Positions 1-9,893 of a DNA stretch of 64,000 nt are shown piece by piece (the stretch's first letter is position 1; the number at the start of each line of letters is the position of its first letter). Both the position numbers and the translations under genes were made by a program. The notes under the pieces were generated by a model. That model worked only from the letters and a program-made list of their open reading frames with translations, was not told the origin of the DNA and searched no databases. Source of the stretch: Armigeres subalbatus (taxonomy: Eukaryota > Arthropoda > Insecta > Diptera > Culicidae); assembly GCF_024139115.2 (NCBI RefSeq), contig NC_085140.1:415722283-415786282 (forward strand), given 5' to 3'.

Positions 1-43
1 CAAAATTACCTTATAAAAGGAAGAAAGATTGTTTATCCGTACT

Positions 44-749
44 GACAAGAAGTTAATCAACGCACACTGCCCTTTGTTGCAGTGTCTCACTAGTACTATA
101 TCACGCAAAGTTCATTGGTACTATACCACGTAGGTACCTTCAGAATCATTTTCAAAAGTTTATTTTGAATCCTCTGAAGTGCCTTCTTTCTGGTATTGCA
201 GCAGCTAGTTCATATTGGCACAGCATTCAATATGGCTGGTCTAAACATTTGTTTGTAAATCGAAAATGTGTTCTTAAAACAAAGTTTTGATTTTCTGTTT
301 ATAAGTGGATTTAGACACTTAATACATTTGTTACATTTGGCTTGAATGCCTTCAATGCGATTTTTAAAAGTTAAACAGAAATCCTAAATATTTAGCTTAG
401 CTAGACCAATTAATTGGAGCCCCATTCCTTGAAGCCTTGTTGGAGCCCAGTGACAATATGTCTGCTAGAAGGTTTCAAATAAGAAGCTCTCGGCTTATGT
501 GGGAAAATTATAAGCTGAGTTTTGGAAGCATTCGAGGGAATTTTCCATTTTTGCAAATAAGTGGTAAAAATATCCAAACTTTTTTGCAATCTACTACAAA
601 TGACACGAAGGCTTCGCCCTTTGGCGGAAGGGCCCGTGTCATCTGCAAACAAAGATTTTTGACACCCTGGTGGTAAATCAGATACCTAAGTCAGAAGTAA
701 AAATGATATTCAATATGCAGCCTTGGGGAACACCAGCTCTTACAAGTAA
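44..749 (-). mobile_element. Jockey-clade (Juan-like) LINE copy A, 3' part of ORF2
   Basis: Degenerate reverse-transcriptase C-terminal region on the minus strand. Between about 410 and 652 it reads a FADDT palm box followed by a thumb-like segment with LQKWK and ASKTQLIIFPHK. It matches the LINE at 19294-23633 base by base over most of its length, but retains about 225 bp, including the FADD catalytic box, that the other copy has lost. Frameshifts and stops make it non-coding. It stops abruptly at the TAA at 747-749 where the foldback element begins, and the same LINE resumes at 7621. Its 3' end lies near position 44, where similarity to copy B fades. Confidence 0.8.
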
Positions 750-905
750 CACTAGTCAACAGTGTTTTACTCCCTTCAACCATTCTTAGTGTACTTGAAA
801 GATTTTTCTTCGCTGAATTCAGTCATGTATTCAGATTTTTTGTAACACGTCCAGTTTTTGAGAAAAAAGGGTTTAAATTCACAAAACTACGTATTCTTAT
901 GGGAA
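750..905 (+). repeat. Left terminal inverted repeat of the foldback element
   Basis: About 155 bp matching the inverted 7465-7620 segment, including CTCCCTTCAACCATT near the end and GTAACACGTCCAGTTTTTGA at about 840-860. The inner end grades into a degenerate satellite monomer. The CACGT...GAGAAAAA...TTCAC...AAGTACGTATTTTCAT order is shared with each monomer, suggesting that the satellite arose by amplifying this subterminal region. Confidence 0.75.
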
Positions 906-2490
906 TTTGGTTTCTCTGTTCTGTAAAGCTGGTTTTCGGTTTATAACTTTGAGAAAGAGGTTTGAATTATATAGAAGAAATCGTACAAGATCTAAGTAAG
1001 TTGTTGAATCTTATTTGACACGTTCAATTGTTGTGAAAAACGGAATTGAATTCACAAAAGTACGTATTTTCATAGGAATTTGCTTCCTCTCCTCTGCAAA
1101 ACGGAATTTCGGCTCCTCACTTTTAGAATAAAGTTTGAATTTTGTAGGATGGGCCTTGTAGAATACATTTGGATTGTTGGATTTCATTTGGCACGTTCAT
1201 TTGTTGGGGAAAACGGAATTAAATTCACAAAAGTACGCATTTTCATAGAAATTTGTTTACTCTCCTCTACAAAGCTGAATTTCGGCTCCTCACTTTTAGA
1301 ACAAAGTTTGAATTTTGTAGAATGGGCCTTGTAGAATGCATGTGGGTTGTTGGATTTCATTTGGCACGTTCAATTGTTGTGAAAAACGGAATTGAATTCA
1401 CAAAAGTACGTATTTTCATAGAAATTTGTTTTCTCTCCTCTACAAAGCTGAATTTCGGCTCCTCACTTTTAGAATAAAGTTTGAATTTTGTAGAATGGGC
1501 CTTGTAGAATGCATGTGGGTTGTTGGATTTCATTTGGCACGTTCATTTGTTGTGAAAAACGGAATTTAATTAACAAAAGTACGTATTTTCATAGAAATTT
1601 GTTTTCTCTCCTCTACAAAGCTAAATTTCGGCTCCTCACTTTTAGAATAAAGTTTAAATTTGGTGAAATGGGTCTTGTAGAATGCATGTGGGTTGTTGGA
1701 TTTCATTTGGCACGTTCATTTGTTGTGAAAAACGGAATTAAATTCACAAAAGTACGTATTTTCATAGGAATTTGTTTTCTCTCCTCTGCAAAGCTGAATT
1801 TCGGCTCCTCACTTTTAGAATAAAGTTTGAATTTTGTAGGATGGGCCTTGTAGAATGCATGTGGGTTGTTGGAATTCATTTGGCACGTACATTTGTTGTG
1901 AAAAACGTAATTTCATTCACAAAAGTACGTATTTTCATAGAAATTTGTTTTCTCTCCTCTGCAAAGCTGAATTTCGGCTCCTCACTTTTAGAATAAAGTT
2001 TGAATTTTGTAGGATGGGCCTTGTAGAATACATTTGGATTGTTGGATTTCATTTGGCACGTTCATTTGTTGGGAAAAACGGAATTAAATTCACAAAAGTA
2101 CGTATTTTCATAGAAATTTGTTTTCTCTCCTCTACAAAGCTGAATTTCGGCTCCTCACTTTTAGAACAAAGTTTGAATTTTGGTGAAATGGGTCTTGTAG
2201 AATGCATGTGGGTTGTTGGATTTCATTTGGCAGGTACATTTGTTGGGAAAAACGGAATTAAATTCACAAAAGTACGTATTTTCATAGAAATTTGCTTTCT
2301 CTCCTCTACAAAGCTGAATTTCGGCTCCTCACTTTCAGACTAAAGTTTGAATTTTGTAGGATGGGCCTTGTAGAATGCATGTGGGTTGTTGGATTTCATT
2401 TGGCACGTTCAATTGATGTGAAAACGGAATTGAATTCACAAAAGTACGTATTTTCATGGAAATTCGGCTTATCTGTTTTGTGAAGCTAAA
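906..2490 (+). repeat. 173-bp satellite, left arm (about 9 monomers)
   Basis: Head-to-tail tandem repeat. The motif TTTCGGCTCCTCACTTTT recurs at about 1107, 1280, 1453, 1626, 1799, 1972, 2145 and 2319, giving a period of 173 (once 174); a degenerate first unit lies near 930. Variant monomers with CATTTGGATTGTTGG and TTGTTGGG occur near 1170 and 2030, five monomers apart. Open frames of 74-162 codons exist because the monomer happens to be nearly open in one frame, and they repeat the same peptide. I do not treat them as genes. Confidence 0.95.
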
Positions 2491-2499
2491 ATCCGTTTT

Positions 2500-5400
2500 C
2501 ACAACAAATCAATGCGCCAAATGTCATCCAACCAACCATATGCATTCTGCAAGGCCTATTCTACAAAATTCAAACTTTATTCCTAAAGTGAGGATCCGAA
2601 ATTCAGCTTTGCTGAGCACAGAATCCAAATTTCATTGAAAATACGTATATTTGTGAATTAAATTCCGTTTTCACAACAAATGAACGTGCCAAATGAAATC
2701 AACAATCCAAAATGATTCTACAAGGCCCATCCTACAAAATTCAAACTTTATTCTAAAGTGAGGAGCCAAAAATTCAGCTTTGCAGAGGAGAGAAAACCAA
2801 AATTCTATGAAAAGACGTACTTTGTGGAATGAAATTTCGTCTTTCACAACAAAATGTACGTGCAAATGAATCAACAACCCACATGCATTCTACAAGGCCC
2901 ATTCTACAAAATTCTAACTTTATTCTGAAAGTGAGGAGCCGAAATTCAGCTTTGCAGAGGAGAGAAACCAAAATTCTATGAAAAGACGTACTTTTGTGAA
3001 TGAAATTCCGTCTTTCACAACAAATGTACGTGCCAAATGAAATCCAACAACCCACATGCATTCTACAAGGTCCATTCTACAAAATTCAAACTTTATTCTT
3101 AAAGTGAGGAGTCGAAATTCAGCTTTGCAGAGGAGAGAAAGCAAATTTCTATGAAAATACGTACTTTTGTGAATTTAATTCCGTCTTTCACAACACATGT
3201 ACGTGCCAAATGAAATCCAACAACCCACATGCATTCTACAAGACCCATTCTACAAAATTCAAACTTTATTCTAAAAGTGAGGAGCCGATATTCAGCTTTG
3301 CAGAGGAGAGAAAACAAATTTCTATGAAAATACGTACTTTTGTGAATTTAATTCCGTTTTTCCCAACAAATGAACGTGCCAAATGAAATCCAACAATCCA
3401 AATGTATTCTACAAGGCCCATCCTTCAAAATTCAATCTTTATTCTAAAAGTGAGGAGCCAAAATTCAGCTTTGCAGAGGAGAGAAACCAAATTTCTATGA
3501 AAAGGCGTACTTTTGTGAATGAAATTCCGTCTTTCACTACAAATGTACGTGCCAAATGAAATCCAACAACCCACATGCATTCTGCAAAGCCCATTCTACA
3601 AAATTCAAACTATATTCTAAAAGTGAGGAGCCGAAATTCAGCTTTGCAGAGGAGAGAAACCAAAATTCTATGAAAAGACGTACTTTTGTGAATGAAATTC
3701 CGTTTTTCACAACAAATATACGTGCCAAATGAAATCCAACAACCCACATGCATTCTACAAGGCCCATTCTACAAAATTCAAACTTTATTCTAAAAGTGAG
3801 GAGCCAAAATTCAGCTTTGCAGAGGAGAGAAACCAAAATTCTATGAAAAGACGTACTTTTGTGAATGAAATTCCGTCTTTCACAACAAATGTACGTGCCA
3901 AATGAAATCCAACAACCCACATGCATTCTACAAAGCCCATTCTACAACATTCAAACTATATTCTAAAAGTGAGGAGCCGAAATTCAGCTTTGCAGAGGAG
4001 AGAAACCAAAATTCTATGAAAAGACGTACTTTTGTGAATGAAATTCCGTTTTTCACAACAAATTACGTGCCAAATGAAATCCAACAACCCACATGTATTC
4101 TACAAGGCCCATCCTACAAAATTCAAACTTTATTCTAAAAGTGAGGAGCCGAAATTCAGCTTTGTAGAGGAGAGAAACCAAAATTCTATGAAAAGATGTA
4201 CTTTTGTGAATGAAATTCCGTCTTTCACAACAAATGTACGTGCCAAATGAAATCCAACAACCCACATGCATTCTACAAGGTCCATTCTACAAAATTCAAA
4301 CTTTATTCTTAAAGTGAGAAGTCGAAATTCAGCTTTGCAGAGGAGAGAAAGAAAATTTCTATAAAAATACGTACTTTTGTGAATTTAATTCCGTTTTTCC
4401 CAACAAATGAACGTGCCAAATGAAATCCAACAATCCAAATGTATTCTACAAGGCCCATCCTACAAAATTCAAACTTTATTCTAAAAAAGAGGAGCCAAAA
4501 TTCAGCTTTGCAGAGAAGAGAAACCAAATTTCTATGAAAAGGCGTACTTTTGTGAATGAAATTCCGTCTTTCACAACAAATGTACGTGCCAAATGAAATC
4601 CAACAACCCACATGCATTCTACAAAGCCCATTCTACAAAATTCAAACTATATTCTAAAAGTGAGGAGCCGGAATTCAGCTTTGCAGAGGAGAGAAACCAA
4701 AATTCTATGAAAAGACGTACTTTTGTGAATGAAATTCCGTTTTCACAACAAATGTGCGTGCCAAATGAAATCCAACAACCCACATGTATGCTACAAGGCC
4801 CATCCTACAAAATTCAAACTTTATTCTAAAAGTGAGGAGCCGAAATTCAGCTTTGCAGAGAAGAGAAACCAAATTTCTATGAAAAGGCGTACTTTTGAGA
4901 ATGAAATTCCGTCTTTCACAACAAATGTACGTGCCAAATGAAATCCAACAACCCACATGCATTCTACAAAGCCCATTCTACAAAATTCAAACTATATTCT
5001 AAAAGTGAGGAGCCGAAATTCAGCTTTGCAGAGGAGAGAAACCAAAATTCTATGAAAAGATGTACTTTTGTGAATGAAATTCCGTCTTTCACAACAAATG
5101 TACGTGCCAAATGAAATCCAACAACCCACATGCATTCTACAAGGTCCATTCTACAAAATTCAAACTTTATTCTTAAAGTTAGAAGTCGAAATTCAGCTTT
5201 GCAGAGGAGAGAAAGAAAATTTCTATAAAAATACGTACTTTTGTGAATTTAATTCCGTTTTTCCCAACAAATGAACGTGCCAAATGAAATCCAACAATCC
5301 AAATGTATTCTACAAGGCCCATCCTACAAAATTCAAACTTTATTCTAAAAAAGAGGAGCCAAAATTCAGCTTTGCAGAGAAGAGAAACCAAATTTCTATG

Positions 5401-7464
5401 AAAAGACGTACTTTTGTGAATGAAATTCCGTTTTTCACAACAAATGTACATGCCAAATGAAATCCAACAACCCACATGCATTCTACAAAGCCCATTCTAC
5501 AAAATTCAAACTATATTCTAAAAGTGAGGAGCCGGAATTCAGCTTTGCAGAGGAGAGAAACCAAAATTCTATGAAAAGACGTACTTTTGTGAATGAAATT
5601 CCGTTTTTCACAACAAATGTACGTGCCAAATGAAATCCAACAACCCACATGTATTCTACAAGGCCCATCCTACAAAATTCAAACTTTATTCTAAAAGTGA
5701 GGAGCCGAAATTCAGCTTTGTAGAGGAGAGAAACCAAATTTCTATGAAAAGACGTACTTTTGTGAATGAAATTCCGTTTTTCACAACAAATGAACGTGCC
5801 AAATGAAATCCAACAACCCACATGTACTCTACAAGGCCCATTCTACAAAATGCAAACTTTATTCTAAAAGTGAGGAGCCAAAATTCAGCTTTGTAGAGGA
5901 GAGAAACCAAATTTCTATGAAAAGACGTACTTTTGTGAATGAAATTCCGTTTTTCACAACAAATGTACGTGCCAAATGAAATCCAACAACCCACATGCAT
6001 TCTACAAAGCCCATTCTACAAAATTCAAACTATATTCTAAAAGTGAGGAGCCGAAATTCAGCTTTGCAGAGGAGAGAAACCAAAATTCTATGAAAAGACG
6101 TACTTTTGTGAATAAAATTCCGTTTTTCACAACAAATGTACGTGCCAAATGAAATCCAACAACCCACATGCATTCTACAAGGCCCATCCTACAAAATTCA
6201 AACTTTATTCTAAAAGTGAGGAGCCGAAATTCAGCTGTGCAGTGGAAAGAAACCAATTTTCTAAGAAAAGGCGTACTTTTGTGAATGAAATTCCGTCTTT
6301 CACTACAAATGTACGTGCCAAATGAAATCCAACAACCCACATGCATTCTGCAAAGCCCATTCTACAAAATTCAAACTTTATTCTAAAAGTTAGAAGCCGA
6401 AATTCAGCTTTGCAGAGGAGAGAAACCAAATTTCTATAAAAAGATGTACTTTTGTGAATTTAATTCCGTTTTCACAACAAATGAAATCCAACAACCCACA
6501 TGTATTCTACAAGGCCCATCCTACAAAGTTCAAACTTTATTCTAAAAGTGAGGAGTCGAAATTCAGCTTTGTAGAGGAGAGAAAACAAATTTTTATGAAA
6601 ATACGTGCTTTTGTTAATAAAATTCCGTTTTTCACAACAATTGTACGTGCCAAATGAAATCCAACAACCCACATGCATTCTACAAGACCCATTTCACCAA
6701 ATTCAAACTTTATTCTAAAAGTGAGGAGCCGAAATTCAGCTTTGTAGAGGAGAGAAAACAAATTTCTATGAAAATACGTACTTTTGTGAATTTAATTCCG
6801 TTTTTCCCAACAAATGAACGTGCCAAATGAAATCCAACAATCCAAATGTATTCTACAAGGCCCATCCTACAAAATTCAAACTTTATTCTAAAAGTGAGGA
6901 GCCAAAATTCAGCTTTGCAGAGAAGAGAAACCAAATTTCTATGAAAAGACGTACTTTTGTGAATGAAATTCCGTCTTTCACAACAAATGTACGTGCCAAA
7001 TGAAATCCAACAACCCACATGCATTCTACAAGGCCCATTCTACAAAATTCAAACTATATTCTAAAAGTGAGGAGCCAAAATTCAGCTTTGCAGAGGAGAG
7101 AAACCAAATTTCTATGAAAAGACGTACTTTTGTGAATGAAATTCCGTTTTTCACAACAAATGTACGTGCCAAATGAAATCCAACAACCCACATGCATTCT
7201 ACAAGGCCCATTCTACAAAATTCAAACTTTATTCTAAAAATGAGGAGCCGAAATTCAGCTTTGCAGTGGAAAGAAACCAAAATTCTATGAAAAGACGTAC
7301 TTTTGTGAATGAAATTCCGTTATTCACAACAAATGTACGTGCCAAATAAAATCCAACAACCCACATGCATTCTACAAGGCCCATTCTACAAAATTCAAAC
7401 TTTATTCTAAAAGTGAGGAGCCAAAATTCAGTTTTGCAGGGGAAATAAACCAAATTTCTATGAA
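2500..7464 (-). repeat. 173-bp satellite, right arm in opposite orientation (about 29 monomers)
   Basis: The same monomer reverse-complemented, with AGTGAGGAGCCGAAATTCAG recurring about every 173 bp from about 2586 to 7413. Monomers sharing rare variants are spaced at multiples of the unit. For example TTTTTCCCAACAAATGAACG occurs at about 3361, 4399, 5262 and 6802, and GAGAAAGAAAATTTC at about 4342 and 5207. A pair of segments at 4309-4617 and 5179-5481 is almost identical, pointing to duplication in 5-monomer (865-bp) blocks. One monomer near 6475 has a deletion of about 15 bp. Confidence 0.95.
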
Positions 7465-7620
7465 AATACGTACTTTCATGAATTAAAATGCGTTTTTCTC
7501 AAAAACTGGACGTGTTACAGAAAATCTGAATACGTACCTGAATTCAGCGTAAAAAAATCTATTAAGTACATTAAAAATGGTTGAAGGGAGCGAAAAAAAG
7601 TTCAATTTTGTTGGATAGTG
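7465..7620 (-). repeat. Right terminal inverted repeat of the foldback element
   Basis: Reverse-complement partner of 750-905, ending in TAGTG immediately before the TAA duplication at 7621-7623. The outermost 30 bp are more diverged between the two ends than the interior. Confidence 0.75.
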
Positions 7621-7719
7621 TAATCTATCAGATTTCGAATTCTGATAGTTTACCAGCAGTGAGCGATCTGATAAATAGTTTTGGATCAGTTTTATCCTTA
7701 TATCCTTCAGATTTGTTGA
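7621..7719 (-). mobile_element. LINE copy A, segment after the foldback element
   Basis: Continues the reverse-transcriptase region (matches 20083-20142 and 20255-20275), with a deletion of about 110 bp relative to copy B. It ends in the first copy of the 21-bp duplication (7699-7719) that flanks the next insertion. Confidence 0.75.
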
Positions 7720-8469
7720 GTCGAGTTCAGTGCGTGATCTCTCTTGTTTCGGACAGCAGAACGATCGCGCGGCCGGCCAAACTATTGTGATCTGCATTGC
7801 GTGGCCGGTAATAAAATTATTCAGCTCAGTGCGTGATCTCTCTTGTTTCGAAGCGGGCTTGGTAGTCAAATGGCTACTGCCTCATACGCAGGAGGTCGTG
7901 GGTTCAATCCCAGGTCCGTTCCATTCTCCTACTTTGTATCTTTCTCTTTATTTATCATGTTCTAGCAATCGCTAGAACTGGAAATGGACTTCCATACCGT
8001 TTCCATTACTATTCCTATACCTTCAACTTGAGTATTCTAACAGTAATCTGCTAGAATTGGAAATGAACTATAGAGCTCGTTTCCTACATCCAATTAGAAA
8101 TTCCATCAGTTACCTTCTCCTACCTATCACATTGGCAGCTCGTTAACCAAGACGGACCTCTGCCTCTCCAACCTAACCCAGAAATTCCAACAAATTCCGC
8201 ATGAACTCGTGGCAAGTGCAGAGGTATATTCGGCTTGCAGTGGGCGAGTGATTGCATCATCATTTCCTCCCCCTTTCCTACATTGACTTGCATTCTGACG
8301 TGGCAGGCGCCAGTATGACCTAACAAATGAGATCACCAGTACTTGTACATTGAAGATGTGTGCTAGTCCCAAGCAAACATCTGTTGGTTTCCTGTGCAAG
8401 AACAGCTGATCTGGTCATAATGGAGTAGCAACTACGAGCAGTCAATCAAGTTCAAGCTCAAGCTCAAGC
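7720..8469 (+). mobile_element. SINE-like tRNA-derived retroposon with 21-bp target duplication
   Basis: About 750 bp flanked by perfect 21-bp direct repeats (7699-7719 and 8470-8490, starting TATATCCTTCAG) that are themselves LINE sequence. Inside, 7855-7925 resembles a tRNA promoter: an A-box-like TAGTCAAATGG and a B box GGTTCAATCCC. A 25-bp sequence (TCAGTGCGTGATCTCTCTTG...) occurs twice, at about 7729 and 7829. The 3' end is a short repeat of TCAAGC units at about 8449-8469. The length is unusual for a simple SINE, so it may be composite. Confidence 0.65.
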
Positions 8470-9166
8470 TATATCCTTCAGATTTGTTGAATCAAATTAA
8501 ATTCGTAACCAAATGTAAACCAAATTGCTCATCAGCAAACATAGAAATGTCATTAATATGAACCATCATATTATTTAAAATAATCTTTTCAAGCAGTTTG
8601 CTTATTGAAAAAAGCAAACTGATTGAGCGACAACTAGGAGCCTCAGCTGGATTTTTGTCCAGCTGTTGCTTTGGCGTTTTTTCATTTATCTGAAAACATT
8701 GAAAACATATTTGTTAAATAAATTAACAGGAAGTTTTTTAATAAGTATGTAGAAAACACCATCATTATCGGGGGCTTTCATATTTTAAATTTTTTAGCAA
8801 TAGATCTCACTTCATTAAAAATAGTTCCTGATGAAGGGTCAAAAACATTCTCTTGATTGAGAATGGCTTCAAACCTCCGCGTGACCTGATCCTCAATAGG
8901 ACTAGTGAGATCTAGACTAAAATTATGAGCACTCTCGAAATGCTGAGCAAGTTTTTGAGCCTTTTCGCCATTTGTTAATAATATGCTATGTCCCTCTTTA
9001 AGCGCTGGAATTTTAGGTTTTTTGAGGTTTTTTTTTAAAGAATTTTCGTTAATTTCCAAAAGGTTTTCGAACTGGGATCGAACTTTAAGACATTATTCTC
9101 AAAGCTGTTAGTTCTCAGAATAGCAAATCTTACAAATCTCGCCAAATAACTTTCAACGCGGGATCG
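8470..9166 (-). mobile_element. LINE copy A, mid ORF2 segment
   Basis: Similar to 20255-21016 of copy B. It covers the region upstream of the palm, with readable pieces such as ALKEGHSILLTNGEKAQKLA (8778-9059, minus) that link the endonuclease and reverse-transcriptase domains. Frameshifts and deletions disable it. Confidence 0.75.
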
Positions 9167-9825
9167 CAAGCAGCACAAATTGTTTCACTACTGAACATTT
9201 CACTGTGTTGCAACTATTCGGAAAGAAACAATCTTTGCGTATGTGCCACCAAACATAACTGTCTAGCAATCTAAAAAGCGCAAGAGGTGGAGCCTACGGA
9301 AACATCCTTCGATTGCAGTAAAATTGCAATATTATTGCAAAATACTACAGCGGAAAAAAAATAAAAATATAAAACTGGATTCGATTTATGGATCTTGTGA
9401 TTGATAGTCCTTCACTCTACCACAGCACCATTCAACACTTCGAAGGGACTGCATGTTGACTCATCATAAAAACCATACGATTATGAAGTTTTGTACTCGG
9501 GTTTTCTGTTACTTGATTGCACCATCACAGGAAAGATTTGTAAGTTGTCAAAACGTTGAACGATGCTAAATTAAACATGAAGACCCATTCAACTTATCTG
9601 CAACTTAATTTTAACTTAATTTTAAAAATATGCAGCTTAATGATTTTGTTTCGTGTTTGCAACATGAAGTGTAGTATTCCTTGTTTGTTTGTTTCCAAAT
9701 GTCAAACACACACAATTCGAACGTTTTTGACATCTTGATGCAACTTTTTCGTGCTTTGATGTTTTTCCAATGCCTTTAATGAAACTGAATAGAAACAAAG
9801 TGATTTTAGGAAGATGTTGCGTGTG
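9167..9825 (-). mobile_element. Insertion of about 655 bp in LINE copy A, with a tRNA-like core
   Basis: LINE homology breaks at 9166 and resumes at 9826, at the point that is continuous in copy B (about 21020). On the minus strand around 9360-9430 there is a degenerate tRNA-like sequence (GGTGCTGTGGTAGAGTGAAG followed by a B-box-like ATCGAATCC). That suggests a SINE, but I could not define ends or a target duplication, and the rest is AT-rich. Confidence 0.35.
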
Positions 9826-9893
9826 CTACTTGGGGAGTTCTTTGGTATTGCCTTCCCCTTACAATTTTAAGATGAAGTTGAATTTTATTTATT
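9826..9893 (-). mobile_element. LINE copy A, last recognisable 5'-ward fragment
   Basis: GAGTTCTTTGGTATTGCCTT matches copy B at about 21023 with minor changes. Similarity is lost near 9893, so this copy appears truncated or deleted upstream. Confidence 0.6.

Larger units (their letters stand above)
750..7620. mobile_element. Foldback element with CACTA-type termini built from a 173-bp satellite
   Basis: A 6,871-bp insertion in LINE copy A. The left end begins CACTAGTCAACAG and the right end, read inverted, begins CACTATCCAACA. Both are flanked by TAA (747-749 and 7621-7623), and the LINE sequence rejoins exactly across one TAA, as in the uninterrupted copy at about 20083. CACTA termini plus a 3-bp duplication are the signature of the CMC/EnSpm superfamily; that assignment is inference. 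Inverted ends include a 42-bp block (827-867 versus 7492-7533) with two mismatches. Between the ends lie about 38 tandem monomers in two opposed arms. No transposase is present, so it would be non-autonomous. Confidence 0.82.

Noticed and set aside
1080..7453. Many open frames of 60-162 codons with peptides such as HVGCWISFGTYICC
   Set aside because: They repeat with the 173-bp satellite on both arms. The frame is open by monomer composition and shifts between units; no start context, domain or splice pattern.
1..7620. CRISPR-like array
   Set aside because: The spacing is head-to-tail monomers without unique spacers, in a eukaryotic sequence.
7855..7925. Possible tRNA gene
   Set aside because: It has A- and B-box-like motifs but does not fold into a clear cloverleaf by eye, and it lies inside a retroposon with target duplication, so it was treated as a SINE head.
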